The notes: generated by a model not told the origin, from the sequence alone. A DNA stretch of 64,000 bases from Epiperipatus broadwayi (GCA_028023455.1 JAQFVV010012512.1:2513935-2577934), one strand, 5' to 3'. Positions 48,650 through 60,059 are shown, counted from the first letter of the stretch. Made by a program: numbers and translations.

Positions 48650-48735
48650 GAGCTTTCTTAGCCAAGAGGTCATCACAATTGCCTTGCAAGCAAGTAGTTG
48701 TAGGTTCATATCCCGGACGGTGTTATGACATATGA
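48650..48735 (+). repeat. tRNA-Ala(TGC)-like segment (SINE head or pseudo-tRNA)
   Basis: Contains a pol III A box (TAGCCAAGAGG, 48,659-48,669), an anticodon arm with stem TTGC/GCAA and loop CTTGCAA (anticodon TGC, Ala, 48,685-48,687), and a B box GGTTCATATCC (48,703-48,713). The acceptor stem does not pair well, so it is not a functional tRNA. It is followed by about 50 bp and an A-run (48,774-48,789), the layout of a tRNA-derived SINE. Confidence 0.65.
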
Positions 48736-48815
48736 AAAAAGAATTTCTTAAATTAAAAACCTTTTAAGAATTAAAAAAAAAAAAAAAAAGTAAATCCTTC
48801 TAAATTAATTACTTT

Positions 48816-49102
48816 TATAGCAAATAGCTTGAAATCATGATCTGAAGGTGAAAATTAAAGTTAGAGATAGTAAATGCTTGCTCTGACGTTTATGTAAACA
48901 AAAAACTATGCTATAGCAAATAGCTTGAAATCATGATCTGAAGGTGGAAATTAAAGTTAGAGATAGTGAATGCTTGCTCTGACGTTTATGTAAACAAAAA
49001 ACTACACTATAGCAAATAGCTTGAAATCATGATCTGAAGGTGGAAATCAAAGTTAGAGATAGTGAATGCTTGCTCTGATGTTTATGTAAACAAAAACTAC
49101 AC
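48816..49102. repeat. 96-bp tandem repeat, three units
   Basis: Units start at 48,816, 48,912 and 49,008, each beginning TATAGCAAATAGCTTGAAAT; only a few substitutions separate them. Each is the inverted counterpart of the inner left TIR. Confidence 0.95.
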
Positions 49103-49140
49103 TTGATGGTGTTTTTGGTAGAACGCCATCTATTGTCATA

Positions 49141-51367
49141 AATACAAGCGTTAGCAAGTTTTTAACTTGTGTTTTTTTGTTTTTCATATATATATAATAG
49201 CTAATAGTAAATAGCTAATAGTTTGTCACAAACTAAAATTTTTTTTACTTTTATTAATATTTGCATATTATATAGTTTAAAGTTATTTACATGCTCTTAT
49301 TCATATGTATGTGTGTCTGTCTTATGCATTTATTTCATATAATTAGTAAATATTCAGTTTTATGATTGTTTTCTTTTTGTTAATTTCAGATAATGTTGTA
49401 TGCCAAAACAATTGGTAGAAATAGTGTCATATCTGTATATGTTTATTTATTTTTTAATGTATAGAATGAAATATATAGAGTAGCTATGATAAAGAAAGTT
49501 ATTCATAATACGTTCTATGTTTATTGGGATTGAGAATTCTCTCCATTATAATATCTAAGTATTTGTCATGAGTGAAATATATTCCTAGATTGTATTTGTA
49601 TGCATTAGAAAAGTAATATTTTATGGAGTTGAGTAGTTTATGTGCCTTTGTTCTGGTGGTGAGAATACACTCCACGCCAATAGTATACCTCAAAGAAGGT
49701 GGGGATTCATTATTTGTTGTTAGATTTATTAGCCAAGAAGCTTGTGTATTCCTCATGTGCTTAAATTTTTTCTTAAATGTTTATTTTTGTGTCATCATAG
49801 AATCATAGCTATATGTAATACAGTTGGTGGATAAATAAATAGTAATATTAAATTCTTTATGGAATATTAAAGCAGAAATGGTGTTATATTTGTTGATTGG
49901 TTTATGGCATTTTCTGAATTATAGTACTTAACTAATAATTCATAAGTAAACTGACAAGATGTATGATTTTGTTTTTAATTATAGCATAAGATATGACACG
50001 CACGTAATGCAAATAATCTTGCAGACATGTGAGTATTATATTATTAAACTTACACATCAGGAAATATATATTTTGAATTATATCATGCTTTAAATCATCA
50101 AATCATCAGAATGATTATTTTTATTTTGAATGTATGAAAAAAGATAGATAGTTAAAAGAATTATTCTATGGAGCTATTTAAAGTTACTCTCTTCACAGTC
50201 AAAGTTAGTAATTTATTTTATGACTATAATTGATAGTGCGACCTCTCCAACTTATATGTTTGTGCCCATAATATGATATTTATTTTTTCAGTGTTGTTCG
50301 CTAATAAATATATGTTAGATAGCCTAAATATATTCAAAGTCAGAATATTAGGCTGTTGTTTTATTTGTTAACTTATGTTCATAAATGTCTAATCAATAAA
50401 TGACAAAATGTGTAATAGAAATGATTTCAAACCCAGGTTAGCAAACTTATTTGTGAGTTTAGAAATTAGGACAAACATTCCCACTGTCAATTAGCTATAT
50501 TTATTTGGATATCAAATGTAAATAAATGCTTATGTTATTTATTCAAAACATTGTCTCGAGTTGTTCTTATATGCATTTGTATTCTAGTTTCCACATTCCA
50601 CATATCTATTGCTACATAAATACGTTGCTTTGTAAATTTGATAATAAACATACTAAAATCTGATAATATTGTTCTCTTAATCCAGGCATTATATGAAATA
50701 CTTTACCATTTGGTAAACTTATAAAAAGGTTGCGTAGTTAGTTTATTATTTAGACAATGATGTGAAATTAAAAGATACACTATTTCCATTATCTAATTAC
50801 TAGTCCCTTAAAACATTATTAAATTTATTCCATTATATTTTTTTATAGTTATAAATTACTGGATAATAGAATTTATTTAATCAAACTGTATTACAGATTC
50901 CCTGATATCTGATTTCATATTTCCAAATTCACATTAATTTAGCTATTTAGATTAATATTTGCTGAATAATGGAGTTATTTGGAATTATGTTTTTATTTTT
51001 CTGTTAAAGTTATATTGAGCTAATATAGAGAATGTTTAGATGATGAAAGAGATCAAATTTGAAATTATATTTATTAACTTGAATAAATGAAACTTTTCTG
51101 GCCTCCATTATTTGGTTGATTAATAATTGAGGCATACATTTTATTTTAATGGTTTGTAGTATTTCTTCCTTCATTTATTTATATTCTATATGTTATTGAC
51201 TTTCTATAACCTTCCACTGAGCTAAACTATAAGTTAAGCATAAGTTGAAGAATCTCAGTATTAATTCCAAGTCAAATAAAGTGTTAATGTATTCTATTCA
51301 TTAATAGAATTGTTGTCCTGGGCATTTGCTCATATAATGTGTAAAATCGGTGTTGTGTGTGGGAGTT

Positions 51368-51369
<2 letters not shown>
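49141..51369. other. AT-rich stretch without recognisable gene
   Basis: A minus-strand 85-codon frame at 49,499-49,756 has no recognisable domain. Nothing else seen. Confidence 0.45.

Positions 51370-51458
<89 letters not shown>
51370..51458. repeat. (AT)n microsatellite, about 44 units
   Basis: Uninterrupted AT run. Confidence 0.97.
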
Positions 51459-51460
<2 letters not shown>

Positions 51461-51556
51461 GTCTTTTATCTGCAGAAGTACTTTCAGTTATTCCTTAACT
51501 CTCCTCCTTATTGATGGTTACTCTATTAGCTTCACTCACCCCTCTCCTATTATGAA

Positions 51557-51564
51557 ATATATAT

Positions 51565-51611
<47 letters not shown>
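51557..51611. repeat. (AT)n microsatellite abutting the PLE 5' truncation
   Basis: AT run with one interruption; the truncated PLE copy begins directly after it. Confidence 0.95.
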
Positions 51612-51615
<4 letters not shown>

Positions 51616-52510
51616 CAGAAAGAATACACACACGGACAGATATTTACATTTACATTCTCATCATCACCCAACTCAGATAATTTCCATAGCCAAAACTCTT
51701 TTGAATAGAGCAATTAACCTTTCGGATAAATAACATCTGAAAGAAGAAATAAATCATATTGTGTTTTATTAGCAAATAGTTATAATTATAAATTTATTTA
51801 AAAAGCCTTATTTCAAGCCCAAAATGAACAAAATAACAAACAAAAAGATGATAAATCAGCTATTAGGATTTGTGTTCATATGTAAAAAGAACTACAGACA
51901 GTATTGGACGTATATTAAAATGCTATAATCTAAATACAGCATTTTCTACTCATCAAAGAATCAGCAATATAATAACCAAGCCTAAAGATCCAATCCCTCT
52001 TGAATCTCATGGTGTTTATCAAATCTTATGTGAAAATTGTAAAACTTTTTACATAAGAATGAGTAATCATCATCGCATCAGTGTTAGGAGAGATGAACAT
52101 GCTAATGCAGTTAAACAACACTCATCAGCACTCTCATTCCATACTATAGATTCAGGTTATAAAATTGATTTTTCTAGTACCAGGATCATATCCAGATGTG
52201 ATATTCTCTACCAGTGCAAAATCAGAGAAGCCATGGAGATACTTAAAAAGCCAGATTGTATCAATAAGCGAGATGATACATGCAAACTTCCTCCTATTTG
52301 AAAAGATTTTTTTAAAAAACATTCTTAATTTAATATTTTTGCTATTGGTGGAACTTTAATGTTTTTTTTCAAATCAGTGATTGTAGTGCCTCTACAACCA
52401 TTTTTCTACCTTTTATCACCCAGTAGATGACTTGTGTGATCAAGTCGAATTGTTGGTATATTAATATTTAAATTTTTTAACACAGATGAACCCGCAAAAT
52501 ATATATTTTA
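51611..52510 (+). pseudogene. Penelope-like element lineage 2, 5'-truncated upstream copy with GIY-YIG endonuclease
   Basis: Homologous to 55,398-56,262, so it is the 3' portion of the PLE that follows. 51,870-52,301 (143 codons) reads VKRTTDSIGRILKCYNLN, then GVYQILCENCKTFYIRMSNH (GIY-YIG core with GVY and YIR in place of YIG, and CENC zinc-binding-like pair), ISVRRDEHANAVKQHSS (active-site Arg and following block), SGYKIDFSSTRIISRCD, REAMEILKKPDCINKRDD (with the conserved Glu). The endonuclease nicks the target for RT priming. The 3' UTR ends ACACAGATGAACCCGC plus AT. As a partial copy placed 5' of a longer copy in the same orientation, it forms the pseudo-LTR arrangement usual for PLEs. 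Confidence 0.85.
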
Positions 52511-53775
52511 GGTAAAACTCACTTTTAGTGGCCACAACGTTTTGCCCTCTATTTTTAAAAAATTGAAATATATTTTTTTCATACTAAGTGTATCTAACTA
52601 TAAATGTATTTTTTACATGAAGGTCAATAAAAAAAAATTTAAAAAAACTTACATTTTTATGTGCAATTTTGGGCTAGGATATGTGGCAAAACTTAACAAG
52701 TGTCACAAATGAAATCCCTGCTATCAAAATTTATGAACTACTTTTGCCACATGTAATTTATATAGTGTCAAAAATGACAGAGAAAATTTCTATCACTTCT
52801 TTAGTTCCCCAAAATGAAATTTTAGATGTTGCAGCTGTTCTGGCAGAAAGGTGGAATACACGCCACCTGCTGAAACAATTTCAAACTCCAGAATTGACCA
52901 TGAAATAGCTGTCCAGGAGGTGCTTATTGCAGAAAGTATGCTGTCTGCGATGCAATATTAAGTGTTTGCTGATAAAATATTTGGACAGCTTAGTTGGTGT
53001 CAGATGGCAAAATGTGTCACCAATGTATATCCATAAGAAGTGGGTAATTTTTTTCCTGAATCCTTTTGTCTTTGAATACCGTTGTTCATATAAAGTTTTG
53101 TTGAGTGAATAATTTGCCAATGCAACACTTGTCAGTGGATTTGATGACAATGGCAAGCCATGGATAGTGAAAATCAATGATTCCTATTTCTTTCACTGAA
53201 ATTACCATAGGGGGCAATGAGAGAAGGCCATTGGGTGTTCAGTGGGGTAGAGAGAGGGTCAAAGAACTGTTTTTAACTGTAATTGAAGATAAATCAGCTG
53301 CCACTCTGGTACTGCTCATACAGCAACACATTTTACCTGGTTCACATATAATCACTGATGGCTGGCATGCATATAGTAATATAAGTGGTCTTGCTATTGG
53401 AATATACCTTTACTCTGTCATCATCCACCAAGACAACTTTGTTGACCTGAATGACTTATCCACAATAATAATGCGGAAAATATGTGGATGAGAGCAAAGC
53501 ATAAGTTAAAATATACATTTGGTACTAGCAGAGCTTGGTTTTTATCCTACCTGCAGTAATTTGCATTTATGGCTATGCACAAAAATGCCAGTTTTTGGGA
53601 ATTTCCTCATGTGCATAACTCAAAACTCCGCATAAAAATGTAAGTTTTTTTTTTATATTAACTTTCATGTAAAAAATACATTTATAGTTAGATACACTTA
53701 GTACAAAAAAATATATAGTTCAATTTTTTAAAAATAGAGAGCGAGAAGTTGTGGCCGCTAAAAGTCAGTTTTACC
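52511..53775 (+). mobile_element. Merlin-superfamily DNA transposon, complete ends (1,265 bp)
   Basis: Terminal inverted repeats of about 165 bp start GGTAAAACTCACTTTTAG (left, 52,511) and end CTAAAAGTCAGTTTTACC (right, 53,775); inside the arms AAGTGTATCTAACTATAAAT is preserved. It is flanked by TATATTTTA (52,502-52,510) and TGTATTTTA (53,776-53,784), a 9-bp duplication matching 8 of 9, as known for Merlin (8-9 bp). The internal gene is a degraded Merlin transposase. The insertion lies at the junction between the two PLE copies. Confidence 0.88.
52681..53600 (+). pseudogene. Merlin (IS1016/ISXO2-type) transposase, degraded
   Basis: N-terminal zinc-ribbon region is blurred: about 52,995-53,060 two frames together give GVRWQNV and CHQCISIRSGSFF (family pattern RW.C...C....SIR.GS.F). 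The catalytic part is clear: VKINDSYFFH (53,168; first Asp; family form VEIDES.F..RK), RRPLGVQWGRERVKELFLTV (53,224), IEDKSAATLVLLIQQHILPG, SHIITDGWHAYSNI (53,344; second Asp in TDGW), HQDNFVDLND (53,427). A frame change then gives NAENMWMRAKHKLKYTFGTS and SYLQ.FAFM (53,472-53,560), matching the family end E.MW...K......GT....SYL.EF. The enzyme would cut and paste the element. Frameshifts and stops show it is not active. Confidence 0.82.
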
Positions 53776-53784
53776 TGTATTTTA

Positions 53785-56262
53785 TATATGCAACCCATGA
53801 AAATCTTTGTATCAACATTATTAACTGCTATGGGAAGGAAATATTTAAACAGCTTCGAGTATTTGAAAGATCGTGGATTAAGAAATGTAAGATACTTAGC
53901 AATTTATCTTTTCTATTAGCGTGTAAAAATCACAGCATTATACCCACTTGTTGTAAAATTATATTTCATAACAAAAATTATAATATTAGTAAAATTCTAA
54001 GAAAAATAAGCAATATTATTTTAAATTTTTTTATTAAAGAAACTCGGAAAAATCTAGACAAAATTGAAAAAGTATTGCTGGATTTACATTTATTCCTTAG
54101 TAATAAAATACATCCTTTACTGTGGACTAGTTTTGATTGTATTGCGAATTTTAGATCCATTAAAGATTCAGAATTTGTAACAGCAAAGCAAAAGAAAAAA
54201 TTACAAATGCTAATTAGAACACAGTCACCAATCATTATGTATTTAAATCAAAAAACCGTTTATAATTTATCTAAGAAAACCCTCTCTACAGATGACGTTT
54301 CGGTTTTAGAAAAAGGTTTTAATTTTGCATTAACATCTTCCCAGATACCTTTAGAGAAAATTGTTTGTAATGTTGAATCAGGTCTGGATAAAATAGATTC
54401 TTCGTCGGCTGATTTGGCTAGAGCCGAGATTTACAATATTTTTTAAAAAGCTAAGCTTCCTAAAAATAATATTTCAAAAAAAAAAAAAAGACAAGCATTA
54501 AATAATATACAATTGGACAAATCAATTGTTTTATGTCCAGCTGATAAAGATAATGCTACTTTTGATATGGATCATGACATGTACCATAATAAAATTTTAG
54601 ATTTGCTTAATGATAAAACTTATAAACCATCAAAAAAAAAAAATTCTGTATTTGGAAAAAAAAAAAAAAAAAAGCCATTATTAATAAATTATCTATTAAA
54701 ACAGAGAGAAAAAAATAAAATAATCCCTCATGAAAAATCATGTGTCTGTCCAAAATTTGATGGACTCCGAAAAATTCACAAACCAGATACCCTAGTAAGT
54801 GCAATAGGATCTCCAACTCATATTTTAACTAGATATTTATCTAATTTCATTAAACCTACAATACCATCTATTAAATTATATATTAGAAACTCTTTTCACT
54901 TTATTTCTGTTTTAAAAAATGTAAAAATTAATGTTAATGATATTCTGGTCAGTTTTGTTGTCGTGTCTTTGTTTACAAACATTCCAATTGATAAAGCTTT
55001 AAATGTAATTTCGCAACACTGCAATTTACCAAACCATATTATTGCTTTGATTAAACATTGTCTCTGGAACACATTTTGTATACAGTGGACAGCATTACAA
55101 ACAAGTTTTTGGTACTCCTATGGGTTCACCTATCTCAGGAGTAATAGCTGATTTATTCATGGAAAATATAGAAACTCATGCTTTAGAATCATCATCTTTA
55201 AAACTTCTCATTTAAATCAAATACATAGATGTCACTTTTGTCATATGGCATCATGGAAAAAATAAATTAGATGATTTTTCTTACATTTAAATAATAAGCA
55301 TCTTCATATTAAATTTACAATGGAGATAAAGTCTGATGGAAAACTCCCTTTTCTTGATGTTCTAGTCACCAGAACACCAAATAATTTATCTTTTTCAATT
55401 TACAGAAAGAATACATCCATGAACAGATATTTACATTTCCATTCTCATCATCATCCAACTCAGATAGTTTCTGTAACCAAAACTCTTTTAAATAGAGTAA
55501 TTAACCTTTCAGGCAAGTCACATCTGAAAGAAAAAATAAATCATATTAATAGTGTTTTATTAGCAAATAGTTATAATTAGAAATTTATTAAAAAAGCCTT
55601 AGTTCATGCCCAAAATGGACAAAATAGGTAACAAAAAGATGATAAATCAGCTATTAGAATTTGTGTTCCATATGTAAAAGGGACTACCGACAGCATTGGG
55701 TATATATTAAAATGCTATAATATAAATACAGCATATTGCCTAAGGGTTTAATCTCTCTTGAATCTCATGGTGTTTATCAAATCTCATGTGAAAATTGTAA
55801 AACTTCTTACATAAATATAAGTAATCATCACATAAGTATTAGGAGAGATAAACATACTAATGCAGTTAAACAACACTCATCAGCAGCAGCACTTTCACTC
55901 TATACTATAGATTCAGGTCATAAAATTGATTTTTTTAGTACCAAGATCATATCCAGATGTGATAATCTCTACCAGTGAAAAATTAGACAAGCCATTGAGA
56001 TATTTAAAAAGCCAGATTGTAATCAATAAGTGAGATGATACATGCAAACTTTTTCTTATTTAGAAAGATTTTTTTTAAAAAAACATTCTTAATTTAGCAT
56101 TTTTGCTATTGGTGGAATTTTCTAACATTTTTTTTTTCAAATCAGTGATTGTAGCGCCTCTACAATCATTTTTCTACCTTTTATCACCCAGTAGATCACT
56201 TGTGTGATCAAGTCAAAACGTTGGTATATTAATATTTAGATTTTTTAACACAGATGAACCCA
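53785..56262 (+). pseudogene. Penelope-like element lineage 2, main copy (RT + GIY-YIG), degraded
   Basis: N-terminal domain (53,786-54,446): IFKQLRVFERSWIKKCKILS, KTLSTDDVSVLEKGFNFALT and IPLEKIVCNVESGLDKI, typical of PLEs; one TAA at 54,444. RT: IVLCPADKDNATFDMDHDMY (54,525), FDGLRKIHKPDT (54,757), VSFVVVSLFTNIPIDKALN (motif A region; the usual SLDV reads SFVV, so the first Asp is lost), a frameshift near 55,080, FGTPMGSPISGVIADLFMEN (motif B), YIDVTFVIW (motif C, usual YVDD), then KLPFLDVLVTRTPNN (55,340). Endonuclease from about 55,736: GVYQISCENCKTSYINISNH (YIG reads YIN) and RDKHTNAVKQHSS. The 3' end is GATGAACCC at about 56,262, before (AT)n. Two catalytic Asp residues and the YIG Gly are changed and frames broken, so it is inactive. 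Confidence 0.85.
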
Positions 56263-56508
56263 CAATATATATATATATATTATTTTAAGTTACAATAATA
56301 ATAGGTAATCAAGTATTTACCTTGCAATGACGTATTTCGCCTGAAGGCTCACCATTGTAATTATTTTCAATCGAACACACAAATTTGTAGTGGAAACTAC
56401 CCTAACTATCATAAATGAGTTCAAAACCTGGTATTCAACAAGAGGATACAGTAGGGCAAAATAACTAATTTCACTAATTATTATCATTAAAGAGAGGATT
56501 GAATTAAC
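56263..56508. other. Spacer after the PLE
   Basis: (AT)n at 56,264-56,282, then a stretch with GGCGAAATACGTCATTGCAA on the minus strand that resembles repeat-derived UTR sequence. No gene. Confidence 0.4.
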
Positions 56509-56679
56509 AGCTATCAGTTATTAAGCCAATACACATCACATGACCACCATCTCTTATGCTTGTGTATAACTGTTGTTAAAACAGGCAAAACTCACTATAG
56601 GTATGCCACACACAGCAAGCTAGAGTAATCAATGGATGCCAGAATGCTTGTGCATAAAATCCCCATATAGTGCCTACTC

Positions 56680-56738
56680 ATCCAATATCTCTAGACTAGT
56701 TTCTGGCTTGTGGCCTTTGTCTGTGATGAGCCTTGGAT
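56680..56738 (-). ncRNA. Degenerate hammerhead ribozyme motif
   Basis: Minus strand: ATCCAAGGCTCATCA, core CAGACAA (two substitutions from CUGANGA), AGGCCACAAGCCA, GAAAC, TA, GTC, TAGAGATATTGGAT. Helix I outer pairing is kept; probably inactive. Confidence 0.6.
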
Positions 56739-57518
56739 CTGAGAGCACTGCATCTAGATCTTAGGATCTAATGCAATCCTCCAGCAAACACCTTTTATCT
56801 CCATTTAACTACAAAACTATGAGTCTTAAACTTAAAACATTTTAATGTTTCCAATTCAGGCCAATCAGCTTATATAGTTATATGGGTCTGAACCCAGTTC
56901 AGTTCCAATACATTTTAGTGTCTTTGGTTCTTTAATAACAATAGCCACCAATATCCTATTAGGCAGTATTGGTTTTAAGCCAATAAACATCACATGACCA
57001 CCATCTCTTATGCTTGTGTATAACTGTTGTTAAAACAGGCAAAACTCACTATACGTATGCCATACACAGCAAGCTAGAGTAATCAATGGATTCCAGAAGG
57101 CTTGTGCATGGGGATATTGGATGAGTAGGCACTAGATGGGAATTTTATGCACAAGCCTTCTGGCATCCATTTATTACTCTAGCTTGCTTGTGTGTGGCAT
57201 ACATATAATGAGTTTTGCTTGTTTTAACAACAGTTATACACAAAAGTAAGAGATGGTGGTCATGTGATGTTTATTGGCTTAAAACCAATCCTGCCTAATA
57301 GGATATTGGTGGCTATGGTTATTAAAGAACCAAAGACAACAAAATGTATGGGAACTGAACTGGGTTCAGACCCATATAACTATATAAGCTGTTGGGCTTG
57401 AATTGGAAACATTAAAGCGTTTTCAGTTTAAGACTCATAATTTTGTAGTTAAATGGAGATGAAAGGTGGTTGCTGGAGGATTGCAATAGATCCTAAGATC
57501 TAGATGCAGTGCTCCCAG

Positions 57519-57577
57519 ATCCAAGGCTCCTCACTGACGAAGGCCACAAGCCAGAAACTAGTCTGGGGATATTGGAT
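57519..57577 (+). ncRNA. Type I hammerhead ribozyme motif with intact core
   Basis: Helix I: ATCCAA (57,519-57,524) with TTGGAT (57,572-57,577) and CCTCA (57,529-57,533) with TGGGG (57,564-57,568), an internal loop between. Core CTGACGA at 57,534-57,540. Helix II is GGC-CACAA-GCC, with an A.A opposition where G-C usually sits next to the core. GAAA at 57,554-57,557; stem III is two pairs (A57557-T57562, C57558-G57561) closed by a two-base loop; cleavage triplet GTC at 57,561-57,563. The predicted cut is after 57,563. The very short stem III is typical of PLE/retrozyme hammerheads, which often need a dimer to cut well. Confidence 0.75.
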
Positions 57578-57692
57578 GAGTAGGCACTAGATGGGGATTT
57601 TATGCACAAGCCTTCTGGCAACCATTGATTACTCTAGCTTGCTGTGTGTGGCATACGTATAGGGAGTTTTGTCTGTTTTAGCTATCAGTTAT

Positions 57693-59480
57693 GTTTTCTA
57701 ATCGTCCTATTTGGATAACCATCGCCACCAGAGCTGTCCAAGATTAACAAAAGCAAAGCATTTAAAAAAAACCAAAATCATTAAGTGCTACTTTTATAGA
57801 AAGATACTTTATGAGACCCTTATTGAGATATCCATCCAACATTATCTTACAGGTTATAACATCTACCAGCTCTATTGCCCTAATTCTCAGGGTAAACCAG
57901 CCTATCTTATAATAAATCTACATGTTATTTATATTAACTATGGAGTTAGGTGAGTGAAATGTTGAACACTAGTTGTGGATTAGGTTCACCAAAAACATAT
58001 TTTATTAACTTTGATTAGAAATATTTACAAACATAAGTAAACAAACAAAAAATAAATATAATAAAGATATAACAAAAAAAAAACTTATTGAATATACTAC
58101 TTACCAATAAAATAACACCTTTTCCCTTGTGTGAGTTTCTTACTGTATAAACTTATACAGGAAATTGTGACAAATTATATACATATTTATCTAATTCTAT
58201 GTGCATACATACACTTGTATATGTATAGGTTAATTTTGATAAGATATTAATTTCTTAATGGTATATTTAGAAAAAAACCACTTAAAAAAGTAATAATGAT
58301 AATAAATTTGAATATTCTTTTCATACTTATACCAAATGGGGGGGGGGGACACCTTTCATTTTGTTTTCTAAATATTTCAAAAACTCATCTGCAATAGTTA
58401 TTCATAAATAAGATTATATAATGTTTGGCTTCTGTGATAACCATTTCCTTCTCTTCTTAACTAAAGCACAACTTCCCTTACATGCTTCCACATACAAACA
58501 TTGCTCAAAGGTGTTCTAACAAACAGAAGAAATGGACAATTTGGATTCTGCCACTTTGCTTTTTATGCAGGGTTTCATCATTATGGTATAGTTCATATGG
58601 TGATTATTTGAGGATTAGACCTGGTGCACTTGGTGAAAATTCTATTTTGTTTAGTTGACTTAACTCTTCTGGCTACATTAACATTTTATGTTAAGTCTTT
58701 CAAAATGGATTTCAACAGTTCTCCAAAAAAAATGTTTTGTACTATAATATAATCACAAGCTATGCACTGCCTCTGCTCACTTTTTGTTGCTCTGATTTTT
58801 GATTTTGGACTGATGATGATTGAACTGCTCACTGACCCTTATGGCTGACTCTCCTCTGATTGATCTCCTCTGATTGCCCCCTCTTTGTTCATTGATTGCT
58901 TTTTTCTCACTCTGTTTTTATACCAAACACAAAAGAACAGAATGTTGTCAACTTTTATCTTTAGTTTCAATTAATTTATTTTCTAATCAGCTTGCAAGTG
59001 AGTCTTTTTAAACTTTACAAAAAATCAATTTCAAGAATTTTATCAGCAATTGACTAATTAAATTTTGAAACAATCTCTTCATATATTTAAAAAATGAATA
59101 ATCAAAGAGATAAATCCTTACCAAGAATTTTTATCACAATGTATCTAATTATTTTTGAATATATTGACCAATGTTAAAAAAATTTTCTACAAAATATTTA
59201 TACCAAAGTCAATTAAATCCTTTTAGTATATATTTTTTTCTTTATCCACAAATTTAATTAAACAAACTAACAGTTTTTTCCTCTTATCTTAGACACACAA
59301 AATATGTAAAATACAAAAAAAAATTATTATTAAAATTAATATCACAAACAAAAAAAATAGTTGAAATATGCAAATATTTTACTATCTATCTGACAATATA
59401 GTATGTATGTATATATATTGCTTGCATATGTCCCTTTTGATTTTTAAATTATATTTATACAGTGCTAGCTGATCAAAACT
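57693..59480. other. AT-rich stretch without recognisable gene
   Basis: A G-run at about 58,339-58,348. A less AT-rich patch at 58,740-58,920 has CTCTGATTGATCTCCTCTGA-type short repeats. No domain recognised. Confidence 0.45.
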
Positions 59481-59489
59481 TGTGATAAG

Positions 59490-59630
59490 GATTTGATCAT
59501 CATCAGTCACAATCACAGTGTATATATATTGAGTGGGTTTGACCCTGGATTTCCAAGCTCCCTTCAGTCATACACTCCATCTTATATAACTGATGCACAT
59601 AATCCGTCCAGATCATCATATCCCCCCCCC

Positions 59631-59677
<47 letters not shown>

Positions 59678-59880
59678 GTGGTTGGTTAATATTAAGATAG
59701 CAAATCTTCAAACTTTCATGGACAGCTTTCAATTTTCTCCATTTCCCAACTCTTCAGACACCCAAATCATTGAAAATCTGATGGTGGCATGTTTAAAGCT
59801 ATTATTTACCAATTTCATTGTGTTGTCATACCCATGTTGACCATTAGTCATTCAGACCCCTCATATATAGGTCTTTAGGA
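59490..59880 (+). repeat. Partial copy of the 3.3/25.3 kb repeat family
   Basis: Second half (AAGATAGCAAATCTTCAAAC, TTGAAAATCTGATGGTGGC, CATACCCATGTTGACC, CAGACCCCTCATATATAGG) matches 3,570-3,750. A C-run at 59,622-59,631 and an (AC)n/(AT)n tract at 59,632-59,672 interrupt it. Confidence 0.6.
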
Positions 59881-60059
59881 TTATTTAAATAGACATAAGA
59901 AAGATGGGCAAAATGCAGGCAGAATATGTAATATTTATATACAAGTATACTATAGATATTTAAACTAAATATAATTAGAAAGAATTTGAACATTAATTAA
60001 AGAGAGATTGATAGTCCAAGCTCAAATCTTCTCATTAAACCTAGCTTAAGTATATATAC

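Larger units (their letters stand above)
48521..49138. mobile_element. TIR element with 127-bp ends, internal triplication and tRNA-like segment (618 bp)
   Basis: Left end TGACAATAGATGGCGTTCTA and its complement at the right end (to 49,138), with TA on both sides. The TIR extends about 127 bp (to GCTATTTG at 48,647). On the right the inner part of the TIR is present three times in tandem with a 96-bp period (starts 48,816, 48,912, 49,008). Between the arms are a tRNA-like segment and an A-run (48,774-48,789). Non-coding. TA duplication suggests Tc1/mariner-driven mobility. Confidence 0.85.
56509..57692. mobile_element. Hammerhead-bearing inverted-repeat element, copy 2 (1,158 bp plus target duplication)
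   Basis: Element 56,522-57,679 begins TAAGCCAATACACATCACAT and ends GGGAGTTTTGTCTGTTTT, bounded by a perfect 13-bp duplication AGCTATCAGTTAT (56,509-56,521; 57,680-57,692). Layout: a forward unit of about 450 bp (56,522-56,974), a second forward unit that stops at about 57,105, then reversed sequence through the start of a unit (to about 57,277) and a nearly full reversed unit to the end. Hammerhead motifs lie on the minus strand at 56,680-56,738 (mutated) and the plus strand at 57,519-57,577 (all core positions intact). No protein coding. Same ends as copy 1. Confidence 0.82.

Noticed and set aside
51310-51713. Open frames rich in YIYIYI on both strands
   Set aside because: Translations of the (AT)n tracts; no coding evidence.
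52881-53177. 98-codon minus-strand frame within the Merlin element
   Set aside because: Antisense shadow of the transposase; the sense strand carries the recognisable motifs.
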